The notes under the pieces were generated by a model that worked only from the letters and a program-made list of their open reading frames with translations, was not told the DNA's origin and did no database searches. Both the position numbers and the translations under genes were made by a program. DNA of 64,000 nucleotides from an uncultured Flavobacteriaceae bacterium (GTDB lineage: Bacteria > Bacteroidota > Bacteroidia > Flavobacteriales > Flavobacteriaceae), in assembly GCA_938092005.1 (NCBI GenBank), contig CALKOU010000001.1, forward strand, positions 1 to 64,000, written 5' to 3'. Below, one piece after another: positions 1-8,579 of the stretch; the first letter of the stretch is position 1, and each line of letters starts with the position of its first letter.

Positions 1-276
1 GGTAAGTACAATTATCAAGAATTTACTACCTTTTATCAAAAGAATTATGATAACACTAAAGATTTTGTTCTTAATCCTGAACTAATTGCATCCAATAAAG
101 AACTATCTGTATTAAGTGCCTTATGGTTTTACAAAAAGAAGGTGTTAGATAAAATTACGGTGGACGACGACACAAGTGTTGAAAAAGTAACTGAACTTAT
201 AAATGGAGGAGACAACGGTATCGAACATAGAGAAGAGCTTACTGAAAAGGCAAAGAAAGAAATAGATTGTGATTAA
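1..276 (+). CDS. C-terminal part of a GH19-type muramidase/chitinase-like protein (5' end outside window)
   Basis: Frame 1 is open from the window edge to a TAA at 274-276 and gives the last 91 residues of a larger protein. The segment VTELINGGDNGIEHR, preceded by an ALWFYKKK stretch, resembles the end of the lysozyme-like fold in glycoside hydrolase family 19 chitinases and phage or effector endolysins, where a similar V-T-x-x-I-N-G-G-x-N-G-x-x-x-R signature occurs. Such enzymes cleave peptidoglycan or chitin. The catalytic glutamates lie upstream and cannot be seen. Only 11 bases separate it from the next gene, so the two are probably co-transcribed. The family assignment is by motif memory only. 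Confidence 0.6.
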   Translation, partial: GKYNYQEFTTFYQKNYDNTKDFVLNPELIASNKELSVLSALWFYKKKVLDKITVDDDTSVEKVTELINGGDNGIEHREELTEKAKKEIDCD

Positions 277-287
277 AATATAAAAAC

Positions 288-671
288 ATGAAAAAAACAA
301 AAATCATAGGATTTGCACTGTTAGCACTGCTATTGATTGGTACTACAACATTACTGCAACAAAAAGATCATAACAAATTAATTGTAGGTAATTGGAAGTC
401 GGAAGGGTGTTCTACCTGCATATGGGAGTTTAGGGATGATGGGAAAATTAAAAGGTATTATAAAGGAAGTTTATACAAAACCTACACCTACACCATACAA
501 TCTGAAAAATCTTTAAATGGAAAGTTCACGATATGGTATTTAAAGCTTACAAATATTAATGATTTAAATGATATTTATGAGTATGATATCATTGGTTTAA
601 GTAAAGATACTATGCGTTTAGATTATGCTGGGAATTTAAATACAAAATTATCTGTGTTTATTAAACAATGA
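288..671 (+). CDS. small membrane-anchored periplasmic protein, first of a tandem pair; possible immunity protein
   Basis: A 127-residue protein. Residues about 4-24 form a hydrophobic signal or anchor segment (IIGFALLALLLIGTTTLL) with no lipobox cysteine, followed by a soluble domain of about 100 residues. The start of that domain, LIVGNWKSEGCSTCIWEF then DDGKIKRYY, looks like the first strands of a lipocalin-like barrel, with a CxxC at GCSTCIW. No enzyme motif is visible. Its stop codon overlaps the ATG of an adjacent paralogue (ATGA at 668-671), and it lies 11 bases after the cell-wall hydrolase tail. Inference: a periplasmic protein encoded behind a peptidoglycan hydrolase could be its immunity protein. 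There is no direct evidence for this. Confidence 0.6.
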   Translation: MKKTKIIGFALLALLLIGTTTLLQQKDHNKLIVGNWKSEGCSTCIWEFRDDGKIKRYYKGSLYKTYTYTIQSEKSLNGKFTIWYLKLTNINDLNDIYEYDIIGLSKDTMRLDYAGNLNTKLSVFIKQ

Positions 672-1071
672 AAAAAACAAAAATCATAGGATTTGCAATG
701 TTAGTACTGCTATTGGTTGGTGCTACAACATTACTGCAACAAAAGGATCGTAAAGAAATGATCATAGGGGATTGGAAGTCGGAAGGGTGTTCAACTTGCA
801 TTTGGAGTTTCCATGATGATGGAAAAATTAAAAGGTATTATAAAGAAGTTTATACAAAACCTACAACTGGTCGATCGAAACAACGAGTCCCCAGTGTGGT
901 ATTAATGTAACTACAGGTAGTAACTTTAGTTATCTTAAATTGGTTAATGTTCACGATACTAATGACATCTATTGCTATGAAATAACCAACCTAGGTGAGG
1001 AAAATTTGGCGTTATGGTATTTGCTTTCAGGTGCTTCAGGAATTACTTTGTTTAAGCGAGTAGAAGACTGA
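668..1071 (+). pseudogene. frameshifted paralogue of the preceding small anchored protein
   Basis: The first 60 or so codons nearly duplicate the preceding gene (same MKKTKIIGFA start, same EGCSTCIW and DDGKIKRYYK). The first copy reads AAAGGAAG at 462-469, while this copy reads AAAGAAG at 842-848, a loss of one G. The native frame then stops at 908-910. Continuing in the next frame restores similarity (SLYKTY), with a plausible C-terminal half YLKLVNVHDTNDIYCYEI and a stop at 1069-1071. The intact product would have been about 134 residues. It is either a true pseudogene or a base-calling error in a short purine run. Confidence 0.7.
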
Positions 1072-1090
1072 GAAATTGCCGCAATTAATG

Positions 1091-1134
1091 CCTCCGCTAG
1101 CACGAGAGTCACTCCTTCCAAAAAAAAACTTAAA
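1091..1134 (+). repeat. degenerate copy 1 of a dispersed hairpin repeat
   Basis: The stretch CCTCCGCTAGCACGAGAGTC, then a CCAAA run and AAAACTTAA, lines up with the better conserved copies near 19.98, 54.46 and 55.09 kb. This copy is the most diverged. It lies between the frameshifted small gene and the next gene. Confidence 0.4.
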
Positions 1135-1144
1135 CCCAAACCTT

Positions 1145-1696
1145 ATGAAAACAACCTATATCTTACTAATCACACTAAGTATTTTTAGTTTTACCCATGC
1201 ACAAAATGCAAACAGCTCTGCCTTTGAAGACTGGCGCAATATTGTGCTGGTTTCTAAGGTTGAAAGCACTAACACTACGGGCGTACATTTTGAGTATTTG
1301 CAAAATCGCAACCAGTGGTGGGGCGATTGGCTGCTGCCGTGGGCACTTCGTTTCCAATCAACAGAGCTACGCGACAAAACCTTTAACAAAACCAACTATC
1401 GAACTGCGTCTGTTGCCCAGCTAACCGTTGGGGTTAATGGATACAAACCCCTAACCAGTAACTTACTTCTTAATCTTGACGGTGGTGTGATCATTGGAAA
1501 TGAAAAACTCACAAACTTTTCTGGCGCCTATACCGAGCGAGTGTATGTTGGACTTAGCTTATTCCAAGGCATCCTATTTGTTCCAAAGATTAGTGTGCCA
1601 ATTGTTTTAAAAGCTGGAGTATATGAAGAACTGCTTAGCTCAAAACTCTACAACTTTGATATTGGTTTGAAAGTAGGGGTAGGCTTAAAGTTTTAA
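1145..1696 (+). CDS. secreted protein of unknown function, possibly an outer-membrane beta-barrel
   Basis: A 183-residue product starting at the ATG at 1145, which gives a clean signal peptide (MKTTYILLITLSIFSFTHAQ, cleavage after AQ typical of flavobacterial exported proteins). The longer open frame starts inside the repeat upstream and would bury the signal. The mature part alternates aromatic and polar residues and ends in GLKVGVGLKF, consistent with beta strands ending in an aromatic residue, as in small outer-membrane barrels. I do not recognise a named family. The 3' end overlaps the convergent acpH by 4 bases. Confidence 0.65.
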   Translation: MKTTYILLITLSIFSFTHAQNANSSAFEDWRNIVLVSKVESTNTTGVHFEYLQNRNQWWGDWLLPWALRFQSTELRDKTFNKTNYRTASVAQLTVGVNGYKPLTSNLLLNLDGGVIIGNEKLTNFSGAYTERVYVGLSLFQGILFVPKISVPIVLKAGVYEELLSSKLYNFDIGLKVGVGLKF

Positions 1697-2277
1697 GTCG
1701 CTTTCTTTTTAAATGCATCACAATGCTGTTGCAAATCGGGATAAAAACGGACAAACCCATCTTGCAAGATATCGTAATGTGCTGCCAAGCTTTTTGCTCC
1801 ATCTGCCAATTCGGTCAACCCGCTACGGTTTGCCATTTTTTGTAGAATATGCGCAATGCCCTCTTGAGTTTGGTATTTTGCTAACCAATCTTGTGAAACC
1901 ATTCCCGCCAAATAACGTTGTGCCGTGTGAGGCAAAACGGATTCGTGTTTCTGAAGTAAAGGCTGCACGTTTGCAATAAATAATGAGAGAGGCATATCGT
2001 AACACGCACTAAAATGTTTTGCCAAAAAATGGTCGTAAAATACATCTATAAGCACACGTGCCAAGTGGCGGTGTGTGGCAAAGAGCAACTGCCGTAGCTC
2101 AATGGTAACGGGGTGTTTATCTGTAAAGCTGTCAATGCTTCTGTGCATGGTAACACCCGCTTGAATATCGTTTGAATAAGCAGCTAAGTCTTTATTACGA
2201 ATGTGATCTCCAATAAAATTTCCTACTACCAAGCCTTCATAAGGGTATGATAACGCTAAGTGTGCTAAATAATTCAT
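1693..2277 (-). CDS. acpH: acyl carrier protein phosphodiesterase (DUF479)
   Basis: A 194-residue protein, the usual length of the AcpH family, which removes the 4'-phosphopantetheine arm from holo-ACP. It starts MNYLAHLALSYP as family members do. GNFIGDHIR (19-27) and MHRSIDSFTDKHP (44-56) carry the acidic and histidine residues D24, H45, D49, D53 and H55 expected of this HD-like metal hydrolase. It stands alone, divergent from glmM, with only 38 bases between the two starts. Confidence 0.88.
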   Translation of the reverse strand: MNYLAHLALSYPYEGLVVGNFIGDHIRNKDLAAYSNDIQAGVTMHRSIDSFTDKHPVTIELRQLLFATHRHLARVLIDVFYDHFLAKHFSACYDMPLSLFIANVQPLLQKHESVLPHTAQRYLAGMVSQDWLAKYQTQEGIAHILQKMANRSGLTELADGAKSLAAHYDILQDGFVRFYPDLQQHCDAFKKKAT

Positions 2278-2294
2278 AGGTGCAGGGGTATGCT

Positions 2295-2302
2295 TATATT
2301 TG
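2295..2302 (+). promoter_or_regulatory. putative -7 element TATATTTG for glmM
   Basis: TATATTTG matches the Bacteroidota -7 consensus TAnnTTTG and lies 13 bases before the glmM ATG, so the transcript leader would be very short. No convincing -33 TTG was found. Confidence 0.4.
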
Positions 2303-2315
2303 ACAAAACAAAAGT

Positions 2316-3701
2316 ATGACTTTAATTGCGTCCGTTTCAGGAATTCGAGGAACCATAGGCGGTGAAATCAATCAAAACTTAACTCCTGTTGATATTGTTT
2401 CTTTTGCAGCTGCTTATGGAAGTTGGATCAAAACCAAACACCAATCCTGTGTGGTTGTTGTGGGCAGAGATGCACGTATCTCGGGGCCAATGGTTCAAGC
2501 ACTGGTTCAACAAACATTGGTTGGGTTAGGCATTGATATCATTGATGTTGGGCTATCAACAACTCCAACTGTTGAAATGGAAGTTGTTCGTCAACACGCT
2601 CAAGGCGGTATTATCATCACGGCAAGTCATAATCCCAAACAGTGGAATGCATTAAAGTTACTCAATGAAAAAGGAGAGTTTATCAACGCAACTAACGGCG
2701 AGGAGCTTATGCAATTTGTGTCTGATCAATCCTATGACTTTACAGACGTTGATAGCCTAGGAAGTATTACCACTAGCAAAGATGCGTTAGAAGCACATAT
2801 TGAAGCTATTTTGGCGTTACCGCAAGTTGATGTTTCGGCTATAAAAGCAGCTGGATTTGCTGTTGTTGTCGATGGCGTTAATTCATCGGGTGGTGTTGCT
2901 GTTCCGCAACTGTTACACAAACTGGGCGTTACTGTAACTGAAATTCACTGTACTCCTAATGGTGAATTTCCACATAACCCAGAACCTCTTAAAGAAAACC
3001 TTACTGATTTAACTACAGCTGTTACTACACACAGCGCGCACTTGGGCATTGCAGTTGATCCAGATGTTGACCGACTTGTGTTTGTAGATGAACAGGGAGT
3101 GTTGTTTGGAGAAGAATATACGCTTGTTGCATGTGCAGACTATATCTTACAAAAAGATAAAGGTGCTGTGGTTTCAAACTTGTCTTCTAGCAGAGCATTG
3201 GCAGATTTGGCTACTGATTACAATGTATCATATCACGCTAGTGCAGTAGGTGAGGTTCATGTAGTTTCAAAAATGAAAGCAGTAAACGCTATTATTGGAG
3301 GTGAGGGCAACGGAGGAATTATTTTTCCCGCTTTGCACTATGGTCGTGATGCGCTTGTGGGAATTGCCCTCTTTTTGTCTTTTTTGGCAAAGGAAAAGAA
3401 AACAGTTTCAGCCCTAAAAAAACAATATAGCAACTATGTCATGAGCAAGAAAAAAATCCAATTGTCGCCAGAATGGGACGCTGATGCTTTGCTTGTTGCG
3501 GTTGCTGATACATTCAAAAATGAACGTGTTACCACCATTGACGGAGTAAAAATTGATTTTGATGATTCGTGGATTCATCTACGAAAATCAAATACGGAAC
3601 CTATCATCCGTTTGTATGGAGAAGCGAAATCGCAATCACAAATGGACGAGCAGATTAAAAATATAGAGGCTGCAATTGCTACTTTTGTCGCATCAGTTTA
3701 A
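2316..3701 (+). CDS. glmM: phosphoglucosamine mutase-type phosphohexomutase
   Basis: A 461-residue alpha-D-phosphohexomutase that should convert glucosamine-6-phosphate to glucosamine-1-phosphate for UDP-GlcNAc, hence peptidoglycan and lipid A. Visible motifs are SGIRG (8-12), the active-site loop TASHNP (102-107, phosphoserine at 104), the metal loop DPDVDR (near 247-252) and the phosphate-binding SNTEPIIRLYGE near the C-terminus. The family also contains phosphomannomutases, and the GlmM call rests on the usual flavobacterial annotation of this length class. The gene ends in a 23-base tail-to-tail overlap with the next gene. Confidence 0.82.
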   Translation: MTLIASVSGIRGTIGGEINQNLTPVDIVSFAAAYGSWIKTKHQSCVVVVGRDARISGPMVQALVQQTLVGLGIDIIDVGLSTTPTVEMEVVRQHAQGGIIITASHNPKQWNALKLLNEKGEFINATNGEELMQFVSDQSYDFTDVDSLGSITTSKDALEAHIEAILALPQVDVSAIKAAGFAVVVDGVNSSGGVAVPQLLHKLGVTVTEIHCTPNGEFPHNPEPLKENLTDLTTAVTTHSAHLGIAVDPDVDRLVFVDEQGVLFGEEYTLVACADYILQKDKGAVVSNLSSSRALADLATDYNVSYHASAVGEVHVVSKMKAVNAIIGGEGNGGIIFPALHYGRDALVGIALFLSFLAKEKKTVSALKKQYSNYVMSKKKIQLSPEWDADALLVAVADTFKNERVTTIDGVKIDFDDSWIHLRKSNTEPIIRLYGEAKSQSQMDEQIKNIEAAIATFVASV

Positions 3702-4554
3702 AGCGATTGTGCGTCCAAAAATACAACGCAGGGTCTTCTTTTATTTGCGATTCTAGCTCGGTGTAAAACATATCCGTTATTTCAAAATCGGTATGTGCTT
3801 TTGGATTTTCTGTTAATACGCTAAACGTAGTTTCGTAATATCCTCTTTTAACACGTTTGATTTTAGCCATCAAAACAGGAACATCAAACTTTTTTCCAAG
3901 GCGTTCTGCTCCGGTAAAAACAGGAACTTCATGTCCAAAAAAAGTACGGAAGTAATTTTTTTTGTTTGGCAGTGGTGATTGGTCAGCGGCGAAACCGATT
4001 ACGGTTAATTCCTTTTTGCGTTGCATGGCTGTAAACTCATCAACAAATTTTCGGCGAGATATAAGAAAAGAACCGTGCTTTGAACGTACTTTTCGAATGT
4101 AATTATCAAAGTATTTGTTCTGCAACGGGGCATAAATACCGTATGGGATATGAGAGGTGTGATAGCCCAACGAAAGTAACCACTCAAAATTTGCGTAATG
4201 CCCCGTCATAACAAATATAGACGAGCCCTGTCTGGCAAAGCGTTCCAAAAGTTCTGGGTTGCTAACTGTAAAACGTCGTTTCATTTGTCTCTTTGACATC
4301 CCACGCACTTTTATCATCTCTAAAAATAAGTCACATAAATAGCGAAAAAATTTACGCTCAATCGCAAGGATTTCCTTTTCATTATTAGCCAAACCAGCTA
4401 AAGTGATGTTTTTTCGCACTACTTTTTTACGATACCCTACAACGTGATAAAAAAGAATATAAAGCAGGTTAGAGAAAAGATATAATCCCCAAAAAGGCAG
4501 TAAAGCTATAATCAATAAGAACGGAGCCGTAAGAATATATATGATTCGATTCAT
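3679..4554 (-). CDS. lipid A biosynthesis acyltransferase (LpxL/HtrB family)
   Basis: A 291-residue protein with an N-terminal membrane segment (about residues 5-35) and the acyltransferase signature MTGHYANFEWLL near residue 120. The H-x4-E arrangement there matches the catalytic dyad of LpxL/LpxM-type enzymes, which add secondary acyl chains to lipid A on the inner face of the inner membrane. A second conserved block, AADQSPLPNK, resembles the substrate pocket motif of the family. Which acyl position it serves cannot be told. Its 3' end overlaps glmM. Confidence 0.8.
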   Translation of the reverse strand: MNRIIYILTAPFLLIIALLPFWGLYLFSNLLYILFYHVVGYRKKVVRKNITLAGLANNEKEILAIERKFFRYLCDLFLEMIKVRGMSKRQMKRRFTVSNPELLERFARQGSSIFVMTGHYANFEWLLSLGYHTSHIPYGIYAPLQNKYFDNYIRKVRSKHGSFLISRRKFVDEFTAMQRKKELTVIGFAADQSPLPNKKNYFRTFFGHEVPVFTGAERLGKKFDVPVLMAKIKRVKRGYYETTFSVLTENPKAHTDFEITDMFYTELESQIKEDPALYFWTHNRFKLMRQK

Positions 4555-4587
4555 TGCCCCTAAATTATACGTACCTGCATAAGATGT

Positions 4588-5712
4588 TTAAAGCAGTATT
4601 TTATCCAATAATGGAATAAAATCGTCTGCGTGTCGTTCTTTTGCAATCACGTTTCCCTTTTCGTCTAGCAGAAATAGTTGAGGAATAGAATTGACTCCAT
4701 ACGTAGCAGCAATAGGGTCGTCCCAGCGCATCAAATGCGAAACATGTGACCAATCTAGTTTGTCGTTTTCTATTGCTTTTAGCCAACTTCCTTTGTTTTT
4801 ATCTAACGAAATCCCAACAATTTGCAACCCTTTATCTTTATAAGTGTCATAGACCTTTACCATATTTGGACTATCAACTCTACAAGGACCACACCAAGAG
4901 GCCCAAAAATCGAGAATGGTGACTTTGCCAAGCGATGTAGATAAGGTAGTTGAACCATCGGTTGTGTTAGGAGCTGTAAAGTCTGGTGCTGGATCTCCTA
5001 CATGAACCTCACCAGCTTCATTTTCTTCAACTTCTTTTTTAGGCGTTACTAATTCATTGATCTTAACACCAGATTTTGTTTTCTTAATGGTCTTACTAAA
5101 GGCATTGTAAATGTCCAGAGCTTCTGTGTTCTCGATGGATTTATTTCGAATTAACTGCTCCAGTACCAATGCAGATACGTACGAATCAGGATTTGATTTT
5201 GTGTAATCTATTTGAAAGTCTTTAAACTTATCTTGCATATCATTTAACTGATCCTGCAAATCGGTATACCCTAAACTATCTCTTGAAATCATCGCATTAC
5301 GCATGTCGTTTTGAATTTCAAAGAAAGATTCAAAAATTGGGTTGATCTCATCAACGTAACGTCTAAATTCAATATTGGTTCTCGTACCTCCAACTTTAGA
5401 TGCTTGAATGCTGTCCTTATAGATTTCAACCGTAATTTCACCTGGTTCAATAAACACAGGAATAGAACCTCTGACACCATTTAGCCACAAGGTTTGATAA
5501 TCTGGCAACTTTGTTGACCCAGCGTAGGTAGATACGCCATCCTTTACATATAAGGTGTCAAGTATGTTAGGATTGTTTGTTTCATCAAAGCTTACCAAAT
5601 AGATTTGATAATCATCTTCTACATCAGCAGAAATATTAATGGTGTATTCACCTGATGATGTTTGGCAGGAAACAATAAGAATAAATAAAAGGGTTAAGAG
5701 AAGATTGCGCAT
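4588..5712 (-). CDS. TlpA-like thiol-disulfide oxidoreductase lipoprotein
   Basis: A 374-residue exported protein. The start at 5712 (ATG) gives a standard lipoprotein signal, MRNLLLTLLFILIVSC, while the longer frame begins with TTG at 5730. The first 230 residues look like a DUF4369-type N-terminal region. The last 140 form a thioredoxin fold with FWASWCGPC (CxxC near residues 275-278) and a cis-proline region NSIPQLFLLD. Family members reduce or shuffle disulfides in the cell envelope and often support cytochrome maturation or redox balance. It appears to be a single-gene unit. Confidence 0.82.
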   Translation of the reverse strand: MRNLLLTLLFILIVSCQTSSGEYTINISADVEDDYQIYLVSFDETNNPNILDTLYVKDGVSTYAGSTKLPDYQTLWLNGVRGSIPVFIEPGEITVEIYKDSIQASKVGGTRTNIEFRRYVDEINPIFESFFEIQNDMRNAMISRDSLGYTDLQDQLNDMQDKFKDFQIDYTKSNPDSYVSALVLEQLIRNKSIENTEALDIYNAFSKTIKKTKSGVKINELVTPKKEVEENEAGEVHVGDPAPDFTAPNTTDGSTTLSTSLGKVTILDFWASWCGPCRVDSPNMVKVYDTYKDKGLQIVGISLDKNKGSWLKAIENDKLDWSHVSHLMRWDDPIAATYGVNSIPQLFLLDEKGNVIAKERHADDFIPLLDKILL

Positions 5713-5821
5713 GTGAATGATTTTGGGCAAATTTATGAAAAAGGAATTTGTTGCAAGCGTTACTTTAGCTTAGATGGAAATATAATTCTTAATGTGGTTT
5801 TTTAGGGTATATTTATATTCG

Positions 5822-5829
5822 TACTTTTG
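5822..5829 (+). promoter_or_regulatory. putative -7 element TACTTTTG for aroC
   Basis: Matches TAnnTTTG and lies 14 bases before the aroC ATG. The upstream 113-base intergenic region is AT-rich. No clear -33 TTG was found. Confidence 0.4.
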
Positions 5830-5843
5830 AAAAAACAATCTGA

Positions 5844-6908
5844 ATGGCAGGAAATACTTTTGGAAAAACATTTACGCTTACCACCTACGGCGAATCACAT
5901 GGATTAGCTCTTGGAGGTGTTATTGATGGTTGCCCAGCGGGAGTGAAAATTGATGTTGCGGCAATTCAAGAAGATTTGGATAGGCGTAGACCAGGACAGT
6001 CAGCAATTGTAACCCAACGAAAAGAACCGGATACTGTTGAAATACATTCCGGTATTTTTGAAGGTGTTTCAACGGGGACACCTATTGGTTTTTCAATTAA
6101 AAACACCAATCAAAAGTCAAAAGATTACAGCCACATAAAAGATAGTTATCGTCCTTCTCATGCAGATTATGTTTACGACCAAAAATATGGCATCCGCGAT
6201 TATAGAGGTGGTGGTAGAAGCTCCGCACGTGAAACAGCTGCAAGAGTTGTTGCTGGGAGCATTGCAAAACAGTTTATAGCTCCTGTTAACGTTACCGCAT
6301 TTGTTTCGGCAGTAGGTGAATTATCCATAGAAAATCCACACCACATTGATGATTTTTCTACCATTGAAAACAATCCCGTGCGTTGTCCAGATCCCGTCAT
6401 GGCTGCTGAAATGGAAACGTATATCAAGCAAGTACGTAAAGAAGGGGATACTGTTGGAGGTGTTGTAACTTGTGTTATAAAAAATGTACCTATCGGGTTG
6501 GGCGAACCCGTATTTGACAAACTCCACGCAACGCTTGGTCAAGCCATGCTGTCCATCAATGCAGTTAAAGGATTTGAATACGGAAGCGGATTTGCTGGAG
6601 CCGCCAGAAAGGGTAGCGCACATAACGACCTCTACAATGAGGACGGTACAACCAAAACCAATTATTCAGGGGGTATTCAAGGGGGTATTAGTAATGGTAT
6701 GGACATTTACTTTAATGTTGCCTTTAAGCCCGTTGCAACCATTATGCAAGCGCAAGAAACCATTGACAAAAAAGGAGACAAAGTTGTTATGGAAGGAAAA
6801 GGGAGACACGACCCATGTGTGGTGCCTCGCGCCGTTCCTATCGTTGAAGCCATGGCCGCATTGGTTTTGGCCGACTTTAGTCTGCGTAATAACAGTTCAA
6901 AAGTTTAG
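5844..6908 (+). CDS. aroC: chorismate synthase
   Basis: A 354-residue protein of normal length for the bifurcating enzyme that converts 5-enolpyruvylshikimate-3-phosphate to chorismate with reduced FMN. Motifs present are TYGESHG near the N-terminus, [20 protein letters not shown] near residue 119, and [18 protein letters not shown] near the C-terminus. The gene is followed after 2 bases by a symporter gene and probably shares its transcript. Confidence 0.97.
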   Translation: MAGNTFGKTFTLTTYGESHGLALGGVIDGCPAGVKIDVAAIQEDLDRRRPGQSAIVTQRKEPDTVEIHSGIFEGVSTGTPIGFSIKNTNQKSKDYSHIKDSYRPSHADYVYDQKYGIRDYRGGGRSSARETAARVVAGSIAKQFIAPVNVTAFVSAVGELSIENPHHIDDFSTIENNPVRCPDPVMAAEMETYIKQVRKEGDTVGGVVTCVIKNVPIGLGEPVFDKLHATLGQAMLSINAVKGFEYGSGFAGAARKGSAHNDLYNEDGTTKTNYSGGIQGGISNGMDIYFNVAFKPVATIMQAQETIDKKGDKVVMEGKGRHDPCVVPRAVPIVEAMAALVLADFSLRNNSSKV

Positions 6909-6910
6909 AC

Positions 6911-8215
6911 ATGAAAAAACTGCCCCTACATTGGAAAATACTTCTTGGAATGCTTTTTGGCGTTTTGTTTGGATTTCTTTTTAGTCAATTTGAGTGGGGC
7001 AAGTCTTTTGTTATTGATTGGGTTAAACCCTTTGGTACCATTTTTATCAATGTATTAAAGTTGATAGCTGTTCCGCTGATTCTTGCATCGCTAATCAAAG
7101 GGGTTTCTGATTTAAAAAACATTGCACAGCTCTCTAGCATGGGGGGACGCACCATTGGTTTGTACTTGTTCACCACACTTACGGCTGTCACCATAGGGTT
7201 GAGTATTGTCAACGTCATCAAGCCTGGAAATACTATTTCTGACGAAACACGAACAGAACTTTTGGAAGCCTATGCAGCTGACGCTGCTGCAAAACAAACA
7301 GTGGCCGCTGCACAACAAGAGGCAGGACCCTTGCAAGCACTCGTAGATTTAGTTCCTTCGAATATTTTTGCTGCCATGCAGGATAATGGTAATATGCTTC
7401 AAGTTATCTTTTTTGCCATATTTTTTGGCGTTGGGCTGGTGCTGATACCTAAAAAGAAAGCTAAAGCAGTGAAAGACTTTTTTGATGCGCTTAATGAAGT
7501 TATCCTAAAACTAATAGATTTGATTATGCTTGCGGCACCCTATGGTGTGTTTGCACTGTTAGCAGCACTTGTTGCCGAAGCACCTTCAGCCGATTTGTTT
7601 AAAGCACTTGGTTTGTATACGATAACGGTTTTGCTTGGTTTGCTTTGTATGATTCTGTTCTATTTGCTTTTGGTACGTCTTATCACGGGCAAAAAAATTA
7701 GCTTTTTTCTAAAAGGAATCTCACCAGCACAGTTATTGGCGTTTTCAACAAGTTCATCAGCGGCAACATTGCCCGTAACCATGGAGCGCGTACATGAACA
7801 TTTGGGTGTCGAAGAAGATGTTAGCAGCTTTGTGCTTCCCATTGGTGCTACTATTAACATGGACGGCACAAGTCTATATCAAGCTGTTGCTGCCGTTTTT
7901 ATTGCACAGGCCTTTGGCATGGACTTAAGTTTATCGGCGCAATTAGGTATCATTGCTACCGCAACTTTAGCGTCCATTGGCTCAGCGGCAGTTCCCGGAG
8001 CAGGAATGGTCATGCTTGTCATCGTACTTGCTCAAGCGGGTATTCCAGAAGCAGGCTTAGCTTTAATTTTTGCCGTAGACAGACCATTAGACATGTGTCG
8101 CACAACCGTAAATGTAACGGGGGATGCATCTGTTTCGATGATGGTGGCAAAGTGGATTGGTAAGCTTGGTAAACCCAAAGTAAAAAATTGGGATGATAAT
8201 TACCCTAAGAAATAA
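6911..8215 (+). CDS. dicarboxylate/amino acid:cation symporter (DAACS/SLC1 family)
   Basis: A 434-residue integral membrane protein of the GltPh/DctA type. It has the serine-rich hairpin STSSSAATLPVT, the conserved GATINMDGTSLY motif of TM7 and the substrate-site region DRPLDMCRTTVNVTGD in TM8 (R and N that bind acidic substrates). An insertion between TM3 and TM4 (residues about 110-145, rich in Ala and Gln) is a normal variable loop of the family. It should import glutamate, aspartate or C4-dicarboxylates with Na+ or H+. The substrate is not determined by the sequence. Confidence 0.9.
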   Translation: MKKLPLHWKILLGMLFGVLFGFLFSQFEWGKSFVIDWVKPFGTIFINVLKLIAVPLILASLIKGVSDLKNIAQLSSMGGRTIGLYLFTTLTAVTIGLSIVNVIKPGNTISDETRTELLEAYAADAAAKQTVAAAQQEAGPLQALVDLVPSNIFAAMQDNGNMLQVIFFAIFFGVGLVLIPKKKAKAVKDFFDALNEVILKLIDLIMLAAPYGVFALLAALVAEAPSADLFKALGLYTITVLLGLLCMILFYLLLVRLITGKKISFFLKGISPAQLLAFSTSSSAATLPVTMERVHEHLGVEEDVSSFVLPIGATINMDGTSLYQAVAAVFIAQAFGMDLSLSAQLGIIATATLASIGSAAVPGAGMVMLVIVLAQAGIPEAGLALIFAVDRPLDMCRTTVNVTGDASVSMMVAKWIGKLGKPKVKNWDDNYPKK

Positions 8216-8579
8216 ACCTGTTTTTATGCGCTTGGGCTAAGCTGCATTGCGTACTTCCAAAAACGCGTTTTCTGTTTTCCGCCACAACAGTGTACAGCGC
8301 TTTTTGAATAAAATTTGGCGTTATCCAAAAAAAAAAAAGTACCCATTTAACATTAGGAAGTTTCTGGATTATATATCGAATTGCATGTTGATGCGTTAAT
8401 AATTCTTGGTTTGCTGTGCGCACGGCAACCGTTTCTTTTGACAAACTAAAAGATTGCGCAAAAGCACTGTTTAGTGATGTAAATGTAAAATGATGATGTT
8501 TGTCGTGCTTTAAAACAAATTGCACACTTCGGCTACACAATAGGCAGGTGCTATCGTAAAAAATGACAGCTGAGGTCAT
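8205..8579 (-). CDS. thiol-disulfide oxidoreductase of the DCC family (DUF393)
   Basis: A 124-residue protein starting VIFYDSTCLLCSRSVQFVL, the D-x2-C-x2-C motif (C12, C15) that names the DCC family. LLCSRSVQFVLKHDKHHHF and the later AIRYIIQKLP segment fit the family layout. Its exact redox partner is unknown. It overlaps the mutS2 stop region by 4 bases (8576-8579), so it is translationally coupled behind mutS2, and it overlaps the symporter gene tail to tail by 11 bases. Confidence 0.85.
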   Translation of the reverse strand: MTSAVIFYDSTCLLCSRSVQFVLKHDKHHHFTFTSLNSAFAQSFSLSKETVAVRTANQELLTHQHAIRYIIQKLPNVKWVLFFFWITPNFIQKALYTVVAENRKRVFGSTQCSLAQAHKNRFIS

